In this document: piece after piece, positions 16,576 through 25,520 of the stretch
Position numbering within the stretch: position 1 is the stretch's first letter
Layout: every line of letters starts with the position of its first letter
Source of the DNA: DASXYG01 sp036502625
GTDB taxonomy: Bacteria; Actinomycetota; Actinomycetes; Streptosporangiales; Streptosporangiaceae
DNA length: 64,000 bases
Assembly (NCBI GenBank): GCA_036502625.1
Contig: DASXYG010000015.1
Span: forward strand, 39,980 to 103,979
Direction: 5' to 3'
Translations under genes and position numbers: made by a program
The notes under the pieces: generated by a model
Told to the model about the DNA's origin: nothing
Seen by the model: only the letters and a program-made list of their open reading frames with translations
Database searches by the model: none

Positions 16576-19143
16576 TCAATCGCCGCGCAGCCGCGTCATC
16601 ACTTCGGGCAGGTCGTCGGGCTTCACCAACACATCGCGCGCTTTTGAGCCCTCACTGGGGCCGACGATGTCGCGGCTCTCCATGAGGTCCATGAGCCGGC
16701 CCGCCTTGGCGAAGCCGACCCGCAGCTTGCGCTGGAGCATGGACGTCGAGCCGAACTGGGTCGTGACGACCAGCTCGATGGCCTGGAGGAGCACCTCCAT
16801 GTCCTCGCCGACGTCCTCGTCGATCTCCTTCTTCTTCGGCCCGACGTCGGCGACGTCCTCGCGGTAGTCCGGCTCGGCCTGCTTCTTGCAGTGCGCGACG
16901 ATGCCGTTGATCTCGGAGTCCGACACGAAGGCGTTCTGCAGGCGCAGCGGCTTGCTCGCGCCCATGGGCAGGAACAACGCGTCGCCCTGGCCGACCAGCT
17001 TCTCCGCGCCCGGCTGGTCGAGGATGACCCGGCTGTCGGAGAGGCTGGACGTGGCGAACGCCAGCCGCGACGGCACGTTCGCCTTGATCAGCCCGGTGAC
17101 GACGTCGACGGACGGACGCTGCGTGGCCAGCACCAGGTGGATGCCGGCGGCGCGGGCGAGCTGCGTGATCCGCACGATGGAGTCCTCGACGTCACGCGGC
17201 GCGACCATCATCAGGTCGGCCAGCTCGTCGACGATCACCAGCAGGTAGGGGTACGGCTGGTAGACGCGCTCGCTGCCCGGCGGCGGAACGAGTTTCCCGG
17301 CGCGCACCGCCTTATTGAAATCGTCGATATGCCGGAATCCCGAGGCCGCGAGGTCGTCATATCGCCGGTCCATTTCACCGACGACCCACTGCAGCGCCTC
17401 GGCCGCCTTTTTCGGATTAGTGATAATCGGCGTGATGAGATGCGGAATGCCCTCGTACGACGACAATTCGACGCGCTTCGGGTCGACGAGAATGAGCCGG
17501 ACCTCATCGGGCACGGAGCGCATCAGCACCGAGGTGATGAGCCCGTTGATGCACGTCGACTTGCCCGCCCCGGTGGCGCCCGCGATCAGGATGTGCGGCA
17601 TCTTCGCGAGGTTCGCGACCACGATGCGGCCCTCGACGTCCTTGCCGAGGCCCACGACCATCGGATGGTGGTCCGAGGTCGCGACGGTCGACCTGAGGAC
17701 GTCGCCGAGGCTGACGATCTCCTTGTCGACGTTCGGGATCTCCACGCCGATCGCCGACTTGCCGGGGATCGGCGACAGGATGCGCACGTCGGCGGACTTC
17801 ACGGCGAGCGAGATGTTCTTGCTGAGCGCGGTCACCCGCTCGACCTTCACGGCCGGGCCGAGCTCGATCTCGTAGCGCGTGATCGTCGGGCCGCGGGTGA
17901 ACCCGGTGACCTGGGCGTCGACGTTGAACTGCTCGAGCACGCTGGTCAGCGCCTCGACGACGGTGTCGTTCGCGCGGGTGCGCGGCTTCGGCGCGCTGCC
18001 CGCCTTCAGCAGCGTCGGCTTCGGCAGGTGGTAGTCGCCGTCGGTGGCCGCGGTGATGTCGAGCTGCTCGGACAGCGGCGGCGCAGGTGTGGGGTCAGGC
18101 GGCAGCGGCGGCGGGAGCGGCCGCTCGGCCACCACGTCGCCGGGGTCGGGGTCGTCGCCGAGGTCGGCGCCGTAGTCGGGCAGCGGCGCACCGGCGCCGG
18201 GGGCGGCCGCGCCGCGCACCGGCTCGTGGCGTACGGGCGTGTCGTACGGCTTGGAGTGGTCGATGATCTCCAGGCCGACGTCGTCCTCGTCGTCGTCCGC
18301 CTTGGACGTGCCGCGCTTCTTCTTGGACCGGCCCGCGGAACCGTCCTCGCCGTCGCCTTCGCCGGCCGTGTGCGGGGACAGGAGGTCGCGCAGCTCCATG
18401 ACCCGCTCGGGGATGCGGTGCACGGGCGTGGCGGTGATGACCAGGATGCCGAAGACGGAGACCAGCCCGAGCAGCGGCGCGGCCACCCACGGCGTCAGCG
18501 TGCTGACGAGCGGGTACGACGCGGCGAACCCGATGACGCCGCCGCCGGCGCGCATCGCCGCCGCGCCGTCGGCCGGGACGACCGAGCCGTGGCCGATGTG
18601 CACGATGCCGAGGACGCCGACCAGCAGCGCGGTCCAGCCGATGACCAGCCGCCCGGTCTCGCCGTTGCGGTCCGGGTGGCGCAGCAGCCGCCATGCCAGC
18701 AGCGCGAGCAGCAGCGGCAGGAGCGGCGCGACCGAGCCGAACCCGCCGCGTACGACCCCGGTGATGACGTCGGCCACCAGCCCGGCCTGCCGCCACCAGG
18801 TGAACGCGGCGACGATGATCGCGACGCCGAGCGCGACCAGCCCGAGGCCGTCCCTGCGGTGTTCGGGGTCGAGGTCGCGCGCGCTCTGCCCGAACGCCCG
18901 CGCCATCGCGCCCACGCCGTGGGCGAACAGCATCCAGGCGCCCGTGACGAGCTTGCCGACGCCGATGAACAGCAGCGACACCGGGTCCTGGCGGGCGGGC
19001 GGCTTACGGCTCGGCGAACGGGACCTGCCCTTCGCGGAGGAGCCGGACTTGGTACGGGTCGAGCCGCCGCGCGACCGCGAAGACCCGCCGCGGGCGGGGG
19101 TGGACCCGGCCGGCGACCGCTTCTTGGGCGCACGAGTGGCCAT
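16576..19143 (-). CDS. ftsK: DNA translocase FtsK/SpoIIIE
   Basis: This 855-residue protein has a basic, Ser/Arg-rich N-terminus, four or five membrane segments (about residues 45-225), an acidic/proline linker, the RecA-like motor and a C-terminal winged-helix gamma domain. Walker A is GATGAGKST near residue 525, Walker B is in LLVIVDELADLMM, and LATQRPSVDVVTGLIKAN is diagnostic. The gamma domain contains STSMLQRKLRVGFAKAGRLMDLME. It pumps DNA across the division septum. ATG 19143 is preferred over an upstream GTG because a TANNNT -10 sits 7 nt upstream. Confidence 0.95.
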   Translation of the reverse strand: MATRAPKKRSPAGSTPARGGSSRSRGGSTRTKSGSSAKGRSRSPSRKPPARQDPVSLLFIGVGKLVTGAWMLFAHGVGAMARAFGQSARDLDPEHRRDGLGLVALGVAIIVAAFTWWRQAGLVADVITGVVRGGFGSVAPLLPLLLALLAWRLLRHPDRNGETGRLVIGWTALLVGVLGIVHIGHGSVVPADGAAAMRAGGGVIGFAASYPLVSTLTPWVAAPLLGLVSVFGILVITATPVHRIPERVMELRDLLSPHTAGEGDGEDGSAGRSKKKRGTSKADDDEDDVGLEIIDHSKPYDTPVRHEPVRGAAAPGAGAPLPDYGADLGDDPDPGDVVAERPLPPPLPPDPTPAPPLSEQLDITAATDGDYHLPKPTLLKAGSAPKPRTRANDTVVEALTSVLEQFNVDAQVTGFTRGPTITRYEIELGPAVKVERVTALSKNISLAVKSADVRILSPIPGKSAIGVEIPNVDKEIVSLGDVLRSTVATSDHHPMVVGLGKDVEGRIVVANLAKMPHILIAGATGAGKSTCINGLITSVLMRSVPDEVRLILVDPKRVELSSYEGIPHLITPIITNPKKAAEALQWVVGEMDRRYDDLAASGFRHIDDFNKAVRAGKLVPPPGSERVYQPYPYLLVIVDELADLMMVAPRDVEDSIVRITQLARAAGIHLVLATQRPSVDVVTGLIKANVPSRLAFATSSLSDSRVILDQPGAEKLVGQGDALFLPMGASKPLRLQNAFVSDSEINGIVAHCKKQAEPDYREDVADVGPKKKEIDEDVGEDMEVLLQAIELVVTTQFGSTSMLQRKLRVGFAKAGRLMDLMESRDIVGPSEGSKARDVLVKPDDLPEVMTRLRGD

Positions 19144-19150
19144 GATCCGC

Positions 19151-19156
19151 ACCGTA
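19151..19156 (-). promoter_or_regulatory. Leaderless-type -10 element of ftsK
   Basis: On the minus strand TACGGT ends 7 nt before the ftsK ATG with no Shine-Dalgarno sequence between, consistent with a leaderless transcript. Confidence 0.45.
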
Positions 19157-19224
19157 CAGGGAAGCCGCGCCGGATCGAACCCAACGCGCCGGAACCGTCA
19201 CCTATTGGCGATTCCGCCGTTTCG

Positions 19225-19256
19225 CGTACGGTCCCCGGGCACGCGGGGACCGTACG
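19225..19256 (-). terminator. Terminator hairpin of rnj
   Basis: CGTACGGTCCCC (19225-19236) pairs perfectly with GGGGACCGTACG (19245-19256), a 12-bp stem with an 8-nt loop, 8 bp after the rnj stop. There is no U-tract. Confidence 0.8.
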
Positions 19257-19263
19257 GAACCGG

Positions 19264-20949
19264 TCAGATCTCGATGACCACCGGGACGATCATCGGGCGG
19301 CGGCGGTAGGTCTCGTTGACCCAGCGGCCGACCGCGCGGCGGATGAGCTGGCGGAGCTGATGGCGGTCGTTGACGCCGTCGTTGGCGGCCTGGGCCAGCA
19401 GCTCCTCGATGCGCGGGCGCACCTCGTCGAACGCGGCGTCGTCGATGCCGGAGCCGCGCGCGTGGATCTGCGGACTGCCGACCGCCTTGCCGCTGGTGGA
19501 GTCGACCACCACGACGATCGAGACGAAGCCCTCGTCGCCGAGGATGCGGCGGTCCTTCAGCGCCGACTCGGTGATGTCGCCCACGGAGAGGCCGTCGACG
19601 TAGACGTAGCCGCAGGGCACCGCGCCGACGATGCGGGCGTGGCCCTCGACGAGGTCGACCACGACGCCGTCCTCGGCGATGACGACGTTGTCGTCCGGCA
19701 CGCCCGTCTGCTTCGCGATGTCGGCATGGGCGCGCAGGTGGCGCCACTCGCCGTGGACCGGCATGAAGTTGCCGGGCCGCGTCATGTTCAGGACGTACAT
19801 CAGCTCGCCCGCGGGCGCGTGCCCGGAGACGTGGACGAGCGCGTTGCTCTTGTGCACGACCTTCGCGCCCCAGCGGGTGAGGCCGTTGATGACCCGGAAC
19901 ACGGCGTTCTCGTTGCCCGGGATCAGCGACGACGCGAGCACCACGGTGTCGCCCTGCTGGATGCGGATCGGGTGGTCGCGGTTGGCCATCCGGGTCAGCG
20001 CGGACATCGGCTCGCCCTGCGAACCCGTGGAGATCAGCACGACCTCGTCCGGGCGCATGTCGTCGATGTCGCGGAGGTCCACGATGAGGTTGCCGGGCAC
20101 CCGGAGGTAGCCGAGGTCGCGGGCCACGTTCATGTTCTTGACCATGGACCGGCCGACGAAGGCGACCTTCCTGCCGTGCTGCTTGGCGACGTCGAGCGCC
20201 TGCTGCACGCGGTGCACGTGGCTGGCGAAGCAGGCCACGATGATCCGTTTGTCGGCGGCGGAGAAGACGTCGCTGAGCACCGGCGAGATGTCGCGCTCGC
20301 TGGTGACGAAGCCGGGGACCTCGGCGTTGGTGGAGTCGGCCATCAGGAGGTCGACGCCCTGGGCGCCGAGCCGCGCGAAGCCGCCGAGGTCGGTGAGCCG
20401 GCCGTCGAGCGGTAGCTGGTCCATCTTGAAGTCGCCGGTGTGCAGGACGAGGCCCGCGTCCGTACGGATCGCCACGGCGAGGGCGTCCGGGATGGAGTGG
20501 TTCACCGCGAGGAACTCGCACGAGAACGGGCCGAAGTCGCGGGTCTCGCCCTCGGCCACCTCGACCAGCGTCGGCTTGATGCGGTGCTCGTTGAGCTTCG
20601 ACTGGACCAGCGCGAGCGTCAGCCTCGAGCCCACGAGCGGGATGTCAGGCCGCTCGCGCAGGAGGTACGGCACCGCGCCGATGTGGTCCTCGTGCCCGTG
20701 CGTCAAGACCACCGCCTCGACCAGGTCGAGGCGGTCCCGGATGTACTCGAAGTCCGGCAGGATCAGGTCGACGCCGGGCTGTTCCGTCTCGGGGAACAGC
20801 ACCCCGCAGTCGACGATCAGCAGGCGGCCGTCGATCTCGAAGACGGTCATGTTGCGGCCGATCTCGCCCAGCCCGCCGAGCGGCACGATGCGCAGCGCGC
20901 CGTCGGCCAGCGGCGGGGGCGGGGCGAGATCGGGATGCGGGTGGCTCAC
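19264..20949 (-). CDS. rnj: Ribonuclease J
   Basis: This 561-residue metallo-beta-lactamase/beta-CASP ribonuclease acts in mRNA turnover and rRNA maturation. The zinc motif is THGHEDHIG (His84, His86, Asp88, His89). Beta-CASP features follow (VACFASHVHRVQQALDVA, ISTGSQGEPMSALTRMA, VSGHAPAGELMYVLNMTRP). The start is a GTG with GGGAGG six nt upstream. It lies 45 bp after dapA in the same direction, the common actinobacterial dapA-rnj operon, and ends in a strong hairpin. Confidence 0.95.
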   Translation of the reverse strand: MSHPHPDLAPPPPLADGALRIVPLGGLGEIGRNMTVFEIDGRLLIVDCGVLFPETEQPGVDLILPDFEYIRDRLDLVEAVVLTHGHEDHIGAVPYLLRERPDIPLVGSRLTLALVQSKLNEHRIKPTLVEVAEGETRDFGPFSCEFLAVNHSIPDALAVAIRTDAGLVLHTGDFKMDQLPLDGRLTDLGGFARLGAQGVDLLMADSTNAEVPGFVTSERDISPVLSDVFSAADKRIIVACFASHVHRVQQALDVAKQHGRKVAFVGRSMVKNMNVARDLGYLRVPGNLIVDLRDIDDMRPDEVVLISTGSQGEPMSALTRMANRDHPIRIQQGDTVVLASSLIPGNENAVFRVINGLTRWGAKVVHKSNALVHVSGHAPAGELMYVLNMTRPGNFMPVHGEWRHLRAHADIAKQTGVPDDNVVIAEDGVVVDLVEGHARIVGAVPCGYVYVDGLSVGDITESALKDRRILGDEGFVSIVVVVDSTSGKAVGSPQIHARGSGIDDAAFDEVRPRIEELLAQAANDGVNDRHQLRQLIRRAVGRWVNETYRRRPMIVPVVIEI

Positions 20950-20994
20950 AGGCGGCCTCCCGCGTGATGAGGCACGGTCGCGCGACCGTGTGAT

Positions 20995-21915
20995 TCAGGC
21001 ATGCGTTCCTTCCGGGAGCTTGACGTCGGTGCCCGCGAGGTCGTCGCGGATCTGCGCCACCAGGTCGGCGGGCGCGTCCACGAGCGGCGGGCGTACGGGG
21101 CCTGCGGGCAGCCCCAACAGGTTGAGCACGGCCTTCACGAACATCACGCCCTGCGTACGCGAGTTGCTGAGGTACACGGGCAGGACGTCGCGGTGGATCC
21201 GGGCCGCACGGGCCACGTCTCCGGCGCGGTACGCCTCGATCATCTCGGCGAGCCGCGCACCGACGACATGGCCGACCACGCTGACGAAGCCGGCCGCGCC
21301 GATCGACAGCAGCGGCAGGTTCAGCATGTCCTCACCGCTGTAGACGACGAGGTCGGACTCGTTGATGACGCGGGACGTCGCGCCGAGGTCGCTCTTGGCG
21401 TCCTTGACCGCGAGGATCCGCGGGTGCTCGGCGAGGCGCAGCAGCGTCTCCGTGGCGATCGCCGTGCCGGTGCGGCCGGGGATGTCGTACAGCATCACCG
21501 GCAGCCCGGCGGCGTCGGCCACCATCGTGAAATGGCGCAGCAGGCCTTCCTGCGGCGGCTTGTTGTAGTACGGCGTGACGACGAGCGCGCCGTGCGCGCC
21601 GATGCCTTCCGCGGCACGCGCGTTCGCGATCGCGTGCGCGGTGTCGTTCGAGCCCACACCCATGACGACGGACGCGCGGTCGCCGACCGCGTCGAGGACG
21701 GATTTCAGCAGCCGCTGGTTCTCGTCCGGGCTGGTCGTCGGGGACTCCCCCGTCGTGCCGTTGATCACGAGCCCGTCGTTGCGCATCTCGTCGACGAGGT
21801 GCGCGGCGAGGCGGGCCGCTCCGTCATAGTCCATGGAGCCGTCGGCGTTCATCGGAGTGATCATCGCGGTGAGCATCCGGCCGAACGGCGCATCCGGCGC
21901 AGTCCTGGGTGGCAT
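20995..21915 (-). CDS. dapA: 4-hydroxy-tetrahydrodipicolinate synthase
   Basis: This 306-residue enzyme condenses pyruvate with aspartate semialdehyde in the lysine/diaminopimelate pathway. The Schiff-base Lys171 (AVKDAKSD) and Tyr143 (LYDIPGRTG) are present, with NGTTGESPT at residues 52-60. The start at ATG 21915 (MPPRTAPDAPFGRMLTAM) matches family N-termini. TAGCGT lies 7 nt upstream, so the gene looks leaderless; a longer upstream frame has no homology. It precedes rnj. Confidence 0.95.
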   Translation of the reverse strand: MPPRTAPDAPFGRMLTAMITPMNADGSMDYDGAARLAAHLVDEMRNDGLVINGTTGESPTTSPDENQRLLKSVLDAVGDRASVVMGVGSNDTAHAIANARAAEGIGAHGALVVTPYYNKPPQEGLLRHFTMVADAAGLPVMLYDIPGRTGTAIATETLLRLAEHPRILAVKDAKSDLGATSRVINESDLVVYSGEDMLNLPLLSIGAAGFVSVVGHVVGARLAEMIEAYRAGDVARAARIHRDVLPVYLSNSRTQGVMFVKAVLNLLGLPAGPVRPPLVDAPADLVAQIRDDLAGTDVKLPEGTHA

Positions 21916-21922
21916 AAGGAGA

Positions 21923-21928
21923 ACGCTA
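21923..21928 (-). promoter_or_regulatory. Leaderless-type -10 element of dapA
   Basis: TAGCGT on the minus strand ends 7 nt before the dapA ATG. The intervening TCTCCTT is not a ribosome-binding sequence. Confidence 0.5.
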
Positions 21929-22020
21929 CCCGTCTCCGGACCGAAGAGCTGCGCCGAACGCCCCACGAACCACAATTTCGCCGCGGATCGCGGCCGCGGG
22001 GCGCGGGGGTGTGCGGGCAT

Positions 22021-22066
22021 GAAAACACCGCCGGTATGTGCTCGGGGGTACACACACCGGCGGCGT
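22021..22066 (-). terminator. Intrinsic terminator with U-tract after the 63-residue ORF
   Basis: Arms at 22025-22040 and 22051-22066 pair over 16 positions (14 Watson-Crick) around a 10-nt loop. On the minus strand the hairpin is followed by TTTTC. It insulates dapA from the small upstream gene. Confidence 0.8.
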
Positions 22067-22097
22067 CACTTACTCATCGCACGCCGGGCGGCTTGCG

Positions 22098-22289
22098 TTA
22101 CAGTTCGCCCGGATTTTCCCCTAGCTGGACCTCCAGGTCCTCCGGCGTGGCGGCCCAGACGTGGTCCGCGCCGCGCACCGCCCACCAGCGGCCGGAGCCG
22201 CCGCGGCCGACACGCCACCCCGGATATCGCGCACTGATCAGTGCGCGGCGTTCCTCGACGTTCGCGTCGACGCCGCCGTACGTGCTCAT
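22098..22289 (-). CDS. Small hypothetical protein, 63 residues
   Basis: This small acidic protein has ISARYPGWRVGRGGSGRWWAVR in its centre and a C-terminal ATPEDLEVQLGE. The motif YPGW..GRWWA..PE.LE recalls short actinomycete proteins of unknown function. Support comes from an ATG start, actinobacterial third-position GC bias and a terminator with U-tract 32 bp after the stop. It is divergent to the CGNR gene. No function is assigned. Confidence 0.7.
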   Translation of the reverse strand: MSTYGGVDANVEERRALISARYPGWRVGRGGSGRWWAVRGADHVWAATPEDLEVQLGENPGEL

Positions 22290-22422
22290 GACATCAACCC
22301 CCGATCGGACGACGAGCGGAAAACGTCAGTATCCCCATTTTCGGTCTCGTGGCGCAGTGTCCCGCCGAATGCAACCGGTAAAGCATCTAGAGTGGTGTCA
22401 GCCGTACGAGAGGGGTGCCGGC

Positions 22423-23001
22423 ATGAGCCCGACGAGCCAGCCCGCGCATGTGGCCCTGCTGCTCGACTTCGCGAACACGGTCGACGTGGACGCGGGCACC
22501 GAACGCCTCGACTCCCCCGCGGGCCTGGGCGCCTGGCTCGCCGAACGCGGCCTGGCGTCCGAGGGCGTCCGGGTGACCGCCGCCGACCTGGAGTCCGCGC
22601 GCGAGCTGCGGGAGGCGCTCCGGGGCCGCATGCGCACGCGGCACGATGGCGGGTCCGGCGACCCGTCCGGGCTGGACGCCGCGGCGCGGAAGTACCCGCT
22701 GCGCATGGCCGTACGCGACGGCGCGCCGGTGGTGGTGCCCGCCGCCGGCGGCGTTCCGGGCGCGCTCGGCTCCGTGGTCGCCGCGGTCCTCGCCGCGCAG
22801 GGCGACGGCACGCTGCCCCGGGTGAAGATCTGCGCGGAGGACACCTGTCAGTGGGCGTTCGTCGACGCCTCCAAGAACCGCTCCCGGCAGTGGTGCTCCA
22901 TGAGCGTCTGCGGCAACCGCGCCAAGACCCGCACCTACCGGGCCCGCCGCCGCGACACCCCCGTGACCCCGGCCTCTTACGCACGACCCGCCCCCGGGTG
23001 A
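22423..23001 (+). CDS. CGNR zinc-finger / ABATE-domain protein
   Basis: This 192-residue protein has an N-terminal ABATE domain (HVALLLDFANTVDVD at about 9-23) and a C-terminal CGNR zinc finger. The finger reads CAEDTCQWAFVDASKNRSR, then WCSMSVCGNRAKTRTY, with the four cysteines in place. Family members are thought to be stress-related transcription regulators. The ATG at 22423 has GAGAGGGG upstream. It lies 28 bp before the orphan permease. Confidence 0.92.
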   Translation: MSPTSQPAHVALLLDFANTVDVDAGTERLDSPAGLGAWLAERGLASEGVRVTAADLESARELREALRGRMRTRHDGGSGDPSGLDAAARKYPLRMAVRDGAPVVVPAAGGVPGALGSVVAAVLAAQGDGTLPRVKICAEDTCQWAFVDASKNRSRQWCSMSVCGNRAKTRTYRARRRDTPVTPASYARPAPG

Positions 23002-23029
23002 ACAATGCGGACGCGCGCGAGGAGGCCAC

Positions 23030-24313
23030 ATGACCGACCACCCGTCCGACCCCACGGACGACACCCCCAACCGCCCCACCCCCGGCGCCTCAGGCGCCCC
23101 GGGATACCCAGGCGCCCCAGGCAGCAGCTCCGGCGGGCCGTACGCGCCAGGCGGTGCGGCGGGCGCTCACGGCGGCCCGGCCGCCCCCAGCCCCGGCACC
23201 CCGTACGGCCCCGGTGGTTCCGGCGGCCCCGGTAGCCCCGGTGCCCCCGGTGGCGCGCCCGGTCCGTATGGACCTCGGGCGGCCGGTGGGCCGGGTGGGG
23301 GGTACGGCGCGGCTCCCCCACCGCCTCCCCCGCCCCGGGTGGCGCGCGGTGGTGGGCTGGAGGCGCTGGTGCCGCATCTTGTGTGGGAAGGGGTGCTGCT
23401 CGTCGTCGTGATCGTGCTCGCGGTGGTCGTGCCGCTGGTCGGGCCCGCGTTCGCGTTCAGTGACCTGATCGCGCGGGTCGGCTACCTCGGCCTGATCGCC
23501 TCGGGGCTGGCGTTCTCGTTCCGTACGGGGACGCCGAACCTCGCCGTGGGGGCGCTCGCCGTGTCGGCGGGCGCGATAGGGGCGGGGCTCAGTGCGCATT
23601 CGGGGTGGCCGGCGCTGCTCGCGATGCTCGTCGGGGTCATCGTGGTCACGGTGGTCGGGGCGGTTGCCGGGCTGCTGGTCGCGGCGTTGTCCGTGCCCGC
23701 GTGGGCGGTCACCATCGGCGTCGCGGTGGTCGTCACGGCCGTCACGTTCAGCGCCGGGCAGGGCGTCGTGGTCCCCCTGCAGAGCGTGGTCGAGATCCCG
23801 GGATCCCTGTGGTTCCTGCTGTTCCTGCTCGTGTCGCTCGGCGGCGCGGCCCTCTGGCGCGTCCCGGGCGTGCGTACGGCGCTGAGCGCGTCGCGCCCGT
23901 CCGCCGACCCCGCGCGCTGGGCCGGGTTCCGCGCGGGGATCGGGGCGCTCGTGGGGATCACCGTGTCCAGCCTGCTGGCCGGGCTCGGCGGCGTCGGCTA
24001 CACCATCGCGCTGCGCTCCTCCGTGCCCGGCTCGAACGACGGCCTCCTCTGGGGCTCGCTCGCCGCCGTGCTGATCGGCGGGGTCAGCGTCTTCGGACGC
24101 CGGGCCGGGATCGCCGGCACCGTACTCGGCGTGGTGATCGTGCAGATCGCGCAGACGGTCATGGCCCTGCTCGGGCTGTCCGCGACGTGGACCTCGGTCG
24201 TCACCGGCCTGCTGATCATCGTGGGCCTCGGGGTCAGCCGCGGGCTGGAGTCGATCGGGGCGGGCCTGGCCGGCGGCCGCGCGCGTCCCGCTCCCCCGCC
24301 GCGTACGACCTAG
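23030..24313 (+). CDS. Orphan ABC-type (RbsC-like) permease with collagen-like N-terminal tail
   Basis: This 427-residue protein has two parts. Residues 1 to about 105 are a Gly/Ala/Pro/Ser-rich tail with repeated G-x-P-type triplets and a PPPPPPP run. Residues about 115-415 hold about nine hydrophobic segments resembling BPD_transp_2 permeases; LLAGLGGVGYTIALRSSVPGSNDG, then GSLAAVLIGGVSVFGRRAG corresponds to the conserved loop of ribose-type permeases. No ATPase or binding protein is adjacent, so transport function is uncertain. AGGAGG precedes the ATG. Confidence 0.85.
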   Translation: MTDHPSDPTDDTPNRPTPGASGAPGYPGAPGSSSGGPYAPGGAAGAHGGPAAPSPGTPYGPGGSGGPGSPGAPGGAPGPYGPRAAGGPGGGYGAAPPPPPPPRVARGGGLEALVPHLVWEGVLLVVVIVLAVVVPLVGPAFAFSDLIARVGYLGLIASGLAFSFRTGTPNLAVGALAVSAGAIGAGLSAHSGWPALLAMLVGVIVVTVVGAVAGLLVAALSVPAWAVTIGVAVVVTAVTFSAGQGVVVPLQSVVEIPGSLWFLLFLLVSLGGAALWRVPGVRTALSASRPSADPARWAGFRAGIGALVGITVSSLLAGLGGVGYTIALRSSVPGSNDGLLWGSLAAVLIGGVSVFGRRAGIAGTVLGVVIVQIAQTVMALLGLSATWTSVVTGLLIIVGLGVSRGLESIGAGLAGGRARPAPPPRTT

Positions 24314-24322
24314 GCTGGCCCC
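24311..24322 (+). promoter_or_regulatory. Possible leaderless-type -10 of the first GNAT gene
   Basis: TAGGCT at 24311-24316 lies 6 nt before the ATG at 24323 and overlaps the TAG stop of the permease gene. There is no Shine-Dalgarno sequence in the gap. Confidence 0.4.
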
Positions 24323-24865
24323 ATGTCGAGCGGTATCACGGTCCGCGCGGCGACACCGGATGACGCCGGGGACATCGAGCGCATCCGGGTCGCCGGCTGG
24401 CGCGTCGCGTACGCGGGGCTGGTGCCGCGCGCCTATCTGGACGCCATGCGCCTGGACGACGACGCCATCCTGCTGCGCCGGCGCCGCATGACCACCGGCC
24501 CGGCGGACGTCCGCTCGCTGGTGTCCGAGGGCGCCGGCGGCACGACCGGCTTCGTCGTGTACGGTCCGGACCGCGCGGAGCACTCGGCCGGGCGGCCCGC
24601 GGGCGAGGTGTACGCGCTGTACGTCGACCCCGGCACCTGGTCGCACGGCCACGGCCGCGCGCTGCTCGACCGCGCGGTGGGCGCGCTGGCCGGCGACGGC
24701 TACCGGCTCGCCGGGCTGTGGGTGCTGGCGGGCAACGCCCGCGCCCGCGCGTTCTACGAGCGGTTCGGCATGGCGGCCACCGGCGAGGAGCACCTGTACC
24801 ACGTGGGCGGCGTCGGCGTGCCCGAGCTGCGCTACGCGATGAACCTGCCGGCGACGCCGGCTTGA
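24323..24865 (+). CDS. GNAT family N-acetyltransferase (1)
   Basis: This 180-residue protein begins ITVRAATPDDAGDIERIRVAGWRVAYAGLVP, the usual GNAT first strand and helix. It has the acetyl-CoA binding motif region EVYALYVDPGTWSHGHGRALLDRAV (about residues 95-120) and a C-terminal ARAFYERFGMAATGEE. The substrate is unknown. It is followed 13 bp later by a second, homologous GNAT gene. Confidence 0.92.
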   Translation: MSSGITVRAATPDDAGDIERIRVAGWRVAYAGLVPRAYLDAMRLDDDAILLRRRRMTTGPADVRSLVSEGAGGTTGFVVYGPDRAEHSAGRPAGEVYALYVDPGTWSHGHGRALLDRAVGALAGDGYRLAGLWVLAGNARARAFYERFGMAATGEEHLYHVGGVGVPELRYAMNLPATPA

Positions 24866-24878
24866 GGGGAGCACAAGG

Positions 24879-25439
24879 GTGGCGGCTGACGCCTTCGTCC
24901 GCGAGGGGCGCCCGGATGACGCCGGGGCCATCGCGGAGATCCAGACCGAGGCGTGGCGGCGCGTGTACGGCGCGGCGCTGCCCGCCGAGGTGCTCGACGA
25001 ACTGACCGGTGCCGCCGCGGCCGAGCGGTTCGCCGCGCACTGGCGCGGTTCCATGGACAACCCGCCGACCGCCCGCCACCGCCTGCTGGTCGCGGTCCAG
25101 CCGGAGGACGCCGCCGACGGCCGTACGGGGCGCGTCACCGGTTTCGCGTCCGTCGGCCCGGCCGGCGACGACGACCGCTGGCCGCGTACGGACGCCGAGA
25201 TCTACGCGTTCCACGTGGCGCCGGACCGCACCCGCCAGGGCCACGGCAGCCGCCTCGTCAACGCCGTCGCCGACACGCTCCGCGACGACGCCTTCACCAC
25301 GGCGTTCATCTGGGTCCCCGACTCCGACACCGTGACCGCGCGGTTCCTCGGCTCGGCCGGCTGGTCGCCGGACGGCGCGCGCCGCGAGCTCGACATGGGC
25401 GCGGCGTTCACCATGAGCCGCCTGCACACCGCCCTGTAG
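24879..25439 (+). CDS. GNAT family N-acetyltransferase (2)
   Basis: This 186-residue acetyltransferase begins AFVREGRPDDAGAIAEIQTEAWRRVYG and has the acetyl-CoA motif EIYAFHVAPDRTRQGHGSRLVNAV. It is a diverged paralogue of the preceding gene, with the same domain order and short spacing, so a tandem duplication is likely. The start is GTG 24879, with AGGGGAGC about 8 nt upstream. Confidence 0.9.
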   Translation: MAADAFVREGRPDDAGAIAEIQTEAWRRVYGAALPAEVLDELTGAAAAERFAAHWRGSMDNPPTARHRLLVAVQPEDAADGRTGRVTGFASVGPAGDDDRWPRTDAEIYAFHVAPDRTRQGHGSRLVNAVADTLRDDAFTTAFIWVPDSDTVTARFLGSAGWSPDGARRELDMGAAFTMSRLHTAL

Positions 25440-25520
25440 CCGGCCGCCGCGTCCCGATATGTCCGGCGCACCGGCGATACTGGGACGGGCGAGATCACCG
25501 AGACGTACGGAGAGTGGTTC

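Noticed and set aside
16891..20415. 1174-codon open frame antisense to ftsK and rnj
   Set aside because: It crosses two intact minus-strand genes and the intergenic terminator and has shadow composition.
22021..22066. Lysine riboswitch upstream of dapA
   Set aside because: The structure is a simple hairpin with a U-tract placed as a terminator of the upstream small gene, and dapA appears leaderless.
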